A DNA stretch of 64,000 bases from Larkinella knui (GTDB lineage Bacteria > Bacteroidota > Bacteroidia > Cytophagales > Spirosomataceae), in NCBI RefSeq assembly GCF_003858645.1, contig NZ_RQJP01000002.1:744001-808000 (forward strand), in the 5' to 3' direction. Below, in pieces: positions 62,557-64,000 of this stretch. Within the stretch, counting starts at the first letter, position 1. Each line of letters begins with the position of its first letter. A program made the position numbers and the translations under genes. Below the pieces are notes generated by a model. It had not been told where the DNA came from, ran no database searches, and saw only the letters and a program-made list of their open reading frames with translations.

Positions 62557-63093
62557 CTAAAACAACTTCTCATTCGGTGGCTTGATTCCTTTCATCCGAA
62601 TGTAGATCGTTGCCTGTCCGCGGTGGTGCGTCTGGTGTTCGAAGGCTTTGGCAAACACGGTTTCCCGGGACATTTCGCGCGGGCCCATCTTCACATTCTC
62701 GGCCAGTTGTGCATCGCTCAGGCTTTTAATGCCATCCAGAACGAAATCGTAGCTGTCCATAACGGCTTTGGTCAGGGCGGTTTTCGTCTTCAACTCATCC
62801 ATCGTCTCCAGCTTTTTGCCCTGCATCGGATTGGCCTTTCCAGTTGCTGCCGACGTAAAATTGTAATTTGCTGCGGTCAAATGCAGCATTTGTTCCGCAA
62901 AACTCCGAATTTCGGGCGTTGGCTTGTACCCCATGCCGTCTTCCGGCATCGCATCCAGATACTCCTTGGTAAACTCTTTGGCGCGCTGCCATTCCGTCGT
63001 CATCTGAGCGACGGTTTTGGGTTTGATGGTGAAGCCGCTGACTGAAATCCAGAGCATCAGCGTGAGGGCGGTAAATCCAAGTCTTTGTTTCAT
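62557..63093 (-). CDS. Exported DinB-family protein
   Basis: 178 residues. Signal peptide MKQRLGFTALTLMLWISVSG. The four-helix DinB bundle is seen in MTTEWQRAKEFTKEYLDAMP, RSFAEQMLHLTAANYNF and ETVFAKAFEHQTHHRGQATI. The His residues in MLHLTAA and HQTHHRGQ are the usual metal ligands. Most DinB-like proteins (for example metal-dependent thiol transferases) are cytoplasmic; an export signal here is less common. Function unknown. It has its own promoter. Confidence 0.86.
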   Translation of the reverse strand: MKQRLGFTALTLMLWISVSGFTIKPKTVAQMTTEWQRAKEFTKEYLDAMPEDGMGYKPTPEIRSFAEQMLHLTAANYNFTSAATGKANPMQGKKLETMDELKTKTALTKAVMDSYDFVLDGIKSLSDAQLAENVKMGPREMSRETVFAKAFEHQTHHRGQATIYIRMKGIKPPNEKLF

Positions 63094-63118
63094 GACGAAA
63101 GGTTAATTGTTTGAGTAC

Positions 63119-63149
63119 CAAAGTTAAACCACCTAAGCAGGTTTGCAAG
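63119..63149 (-). promoter_or_regulatory. Promoter of the DinB-like gene
   Basis: Minus-strand CTTG (63146-63149), 19-nt spacer, TAACTTTG (63119-63126, exact). It ends 25 bp before the ATG at 63093. Confidence 0.68.
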
Positions 63150-63266
63150 TCCGAAAGCAGGATTTCTACTTAAGGGGTTGTCGTAAAATAAAATTAGAAG
63201 TGGAAATGTAATTCGAATTGCTTTTTCGTTTAAAATGTAGTGCGGTATCTCAACAACAAATCAACT

Positions 63267-64000
63267 ATGCTTCGACCTGCGGAATACGCCCGTTACGAAA
63301 AACACCTGAATCTTCCCGAAATTGGCGTGGAAGGGCAATTGAAACTAAAAGAAGCTCGTGTGCTGGTCGTAGGCGCAGGTGGGTTGGGTTGCCCGGTATT
63401 GCTGTATCTGACCGCTGCCGGCGTGGGGACCATCGGGGTCATCGACCCCGATACGATTGCCATCAGTAACCTGCAACGCCAGGTCCTTTATACGACCGAA
63501 CAGGTAGGTAAACCCAAAGCAACGATTGCCGTAAATTCACTTAAAAAAATCAACCCCGAAATCAGTTTCAATTCGTACGCGTATGCGCTCGACCGTTCCA
63601 ATGCCCGTTCGCTGATCGACGAGTATGATCTGGTGGTTGACTGTACCGACAATTTTACGGTCCGGTATCTGGTGAATGACGTCTGCGTGATGCAGGAAAA
63701 ACCGTTTATTTACGGCGCTATTCACCGGTTTGAAGGCCAGGTTGCGGTTTTGAACGCACGGCTGGCGGCATCGGACGTTCAGCCGGAAGAAGTGCGTCGC
63801 GGACCCACCTACCGGTGTTTGTTCCCGGAATTTCCGAACCAGATGGAGATCCCGAATTGCGCCGAAACGGGTGTAATGGGCGTTTTGCCGGGTGTCATCG
63901 GCACCTATCAGGCCAACGAAGTGATCAAACTCATTACCGGTATCGGTCACCTGCTCAGCGAAGAACTGCTGATGGTGGATTTGCTGGCGATGTCGTTCCA
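63267..64000 (+). CDS. HesA/MoeB/ThiF family adenylyltransferase, 5' part (cut by window end)
   Basis: The ATG at 63267 opens a frame with no stop before the window ends (244 codons). It activates the C-terminal Gly-Gly of a ThiS/MoaD-type sulfur carrier with ATP. VLVVGAGGLGCPVLLYLTAA is the nucleotide-binding loop, IDPDTIAISNLQRQVLYTTE the E1 signature, VVDCTDNFTVRYLVNDVCV follows, and IPNCAETGVMGVLPGVIGTY is the active-site region. In the Cys-x-x-Cys of zinc-binding MoeB the first Cys is Thr here (PTYRCLF), so that zinc site is probably lost. A rhodanese domain downstream is possible but outside the window. Confidence 0.9.
   Translation, partial: MLRPAEYARYEKHLNLPEIGVEGQLKLKEARVLVVGAGGLGCPVLLYLTAAGVGTIGVIDPDTIAISNLQRQVLYTTEQVGKPKATIAVNSLKKINPEISFNSYAYALDRSNARSLIDEYDLVVDCTDNFTVRYLVNDVCVMQEKPFIYGAIHRFEGQVAVLNARLAASDVQPEEVRRGPTYRCLFPEFPNQMEIPNCAETGVMGVLPGVIGTYQANEVIKLITGIGHLLSEELLMVDLLAMSF

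Noticed and set aside
62479-63045. 188-codon plus-strand frame opposite the DinB-like gene
   Set aside because: It runs through the palindrome and is antisense to a protein with a clear signal peptide and DinB motifs.

Overview
This window looks like the chromosome of a Bacteroidota bacterium of the order Cytophagales (a Spirosoma/Larkinella-type organism). That placement is my inference. It rests on many TAnnTTTG -7 promoter boxes, some with a TTTG -33 box about 20 nt upstream. It also rests on type IX secretion (T9SS) C-terminal sorting modules, a DUF1501/DUF1800 gene pair, LytTR/LytS signalling, TTG and GTG starts, and little use of Shine-Dalgarno sites. Most of the window is about half G+C. 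The first 6 kb is clearly richer in A+T and reads as accessory DNA.

Layout. Positions 1-6.7 kb: the end of a patatin-type membrane phospholipase, a two-helix membrane protein, a DUF1810 protein, a small exported protein, a Clp-fold (SDH-type) serine protease followed by a 69-residue peptide, and decayed TPR and response-regulator genes. 6.7-14.7 kb: a PadR regulator with a membrane partner, a palindrome cluster, metH under an S-box (SAM-I) riboswitch with its own promoter, and a NodU-type carbamoyltransferase with an SxtJ-like membrane protein. 14.7-29.4 kb: ppx/gppA, a FemAB-like transferase, a GH43 glycosidase, a 2-hydroxyacid dehydrogenase, an FG-GAP T9SS cargo protein, murF, an SGNH hydrolase, a heptose-7-P kinase, hemE, a self-repressing TetR and fabF. 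29.4-38.7 kb: lgt, an ECF sigma factor with a tiny membrane protein, a tautomerase-purM-Kelch-Gfo/Idh block, a DUF481 protein, a PAS protein and a LytS/LytR pair. 38.9-46.5 kb: two lipoproteins, DUF1800-DUF1501, and two genes for the end of an oxidative pentose route. 46.6-56 kb: recO, lptB, recJ, two T9SS cargo proteins, mazG, DUF1361, a diacylglycerol kinase, a regulator/membrane pair and an Hsp20. 56.3-60.6 kb: a compact glycan unit (deacetylase, glycosyltransferase, MBOAT O-acyltransferase, SGNH partner). 60.7-64 kb: aspS, a DinB-like protein and a truncated MoeB/ThiF gene.

How parts work together. metH is controlled by S-adenosylmethionine. The 5' strand of the riboswitch P1 helix can also pair with a site just downstream of the aptamer, which suggests the switching mechanism. 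The MBOAT and SGNH genes follow a polysaccharide deacetylase and a glycosyltransferase, as expected for a cell-surface glycan that is built and then O-acetylated. The FAH-family dehydratase and the ketoglutarate-semialdehyde-type dehydrogenase fit the last two steps of pentose oxidation to 2-oxoglutarate.

The strongest non-genic signal is the set of long, near-perfect palindromes of several unrelated sequence families in the gaps between genes. Five of them sit exactly between convergent genes, where they probably act as two-way terminators. No CRISPR array, tRNA, rRNA or intact insertion sequence was seen. I found no clearly new multi-gene defence system. The best leads for something undescribed are the protease/peptide pair at 4.3-5.7 kb, the riboswitch switch arm, and the 15-bp inverted repeat around the promoter at 28.85 kb.
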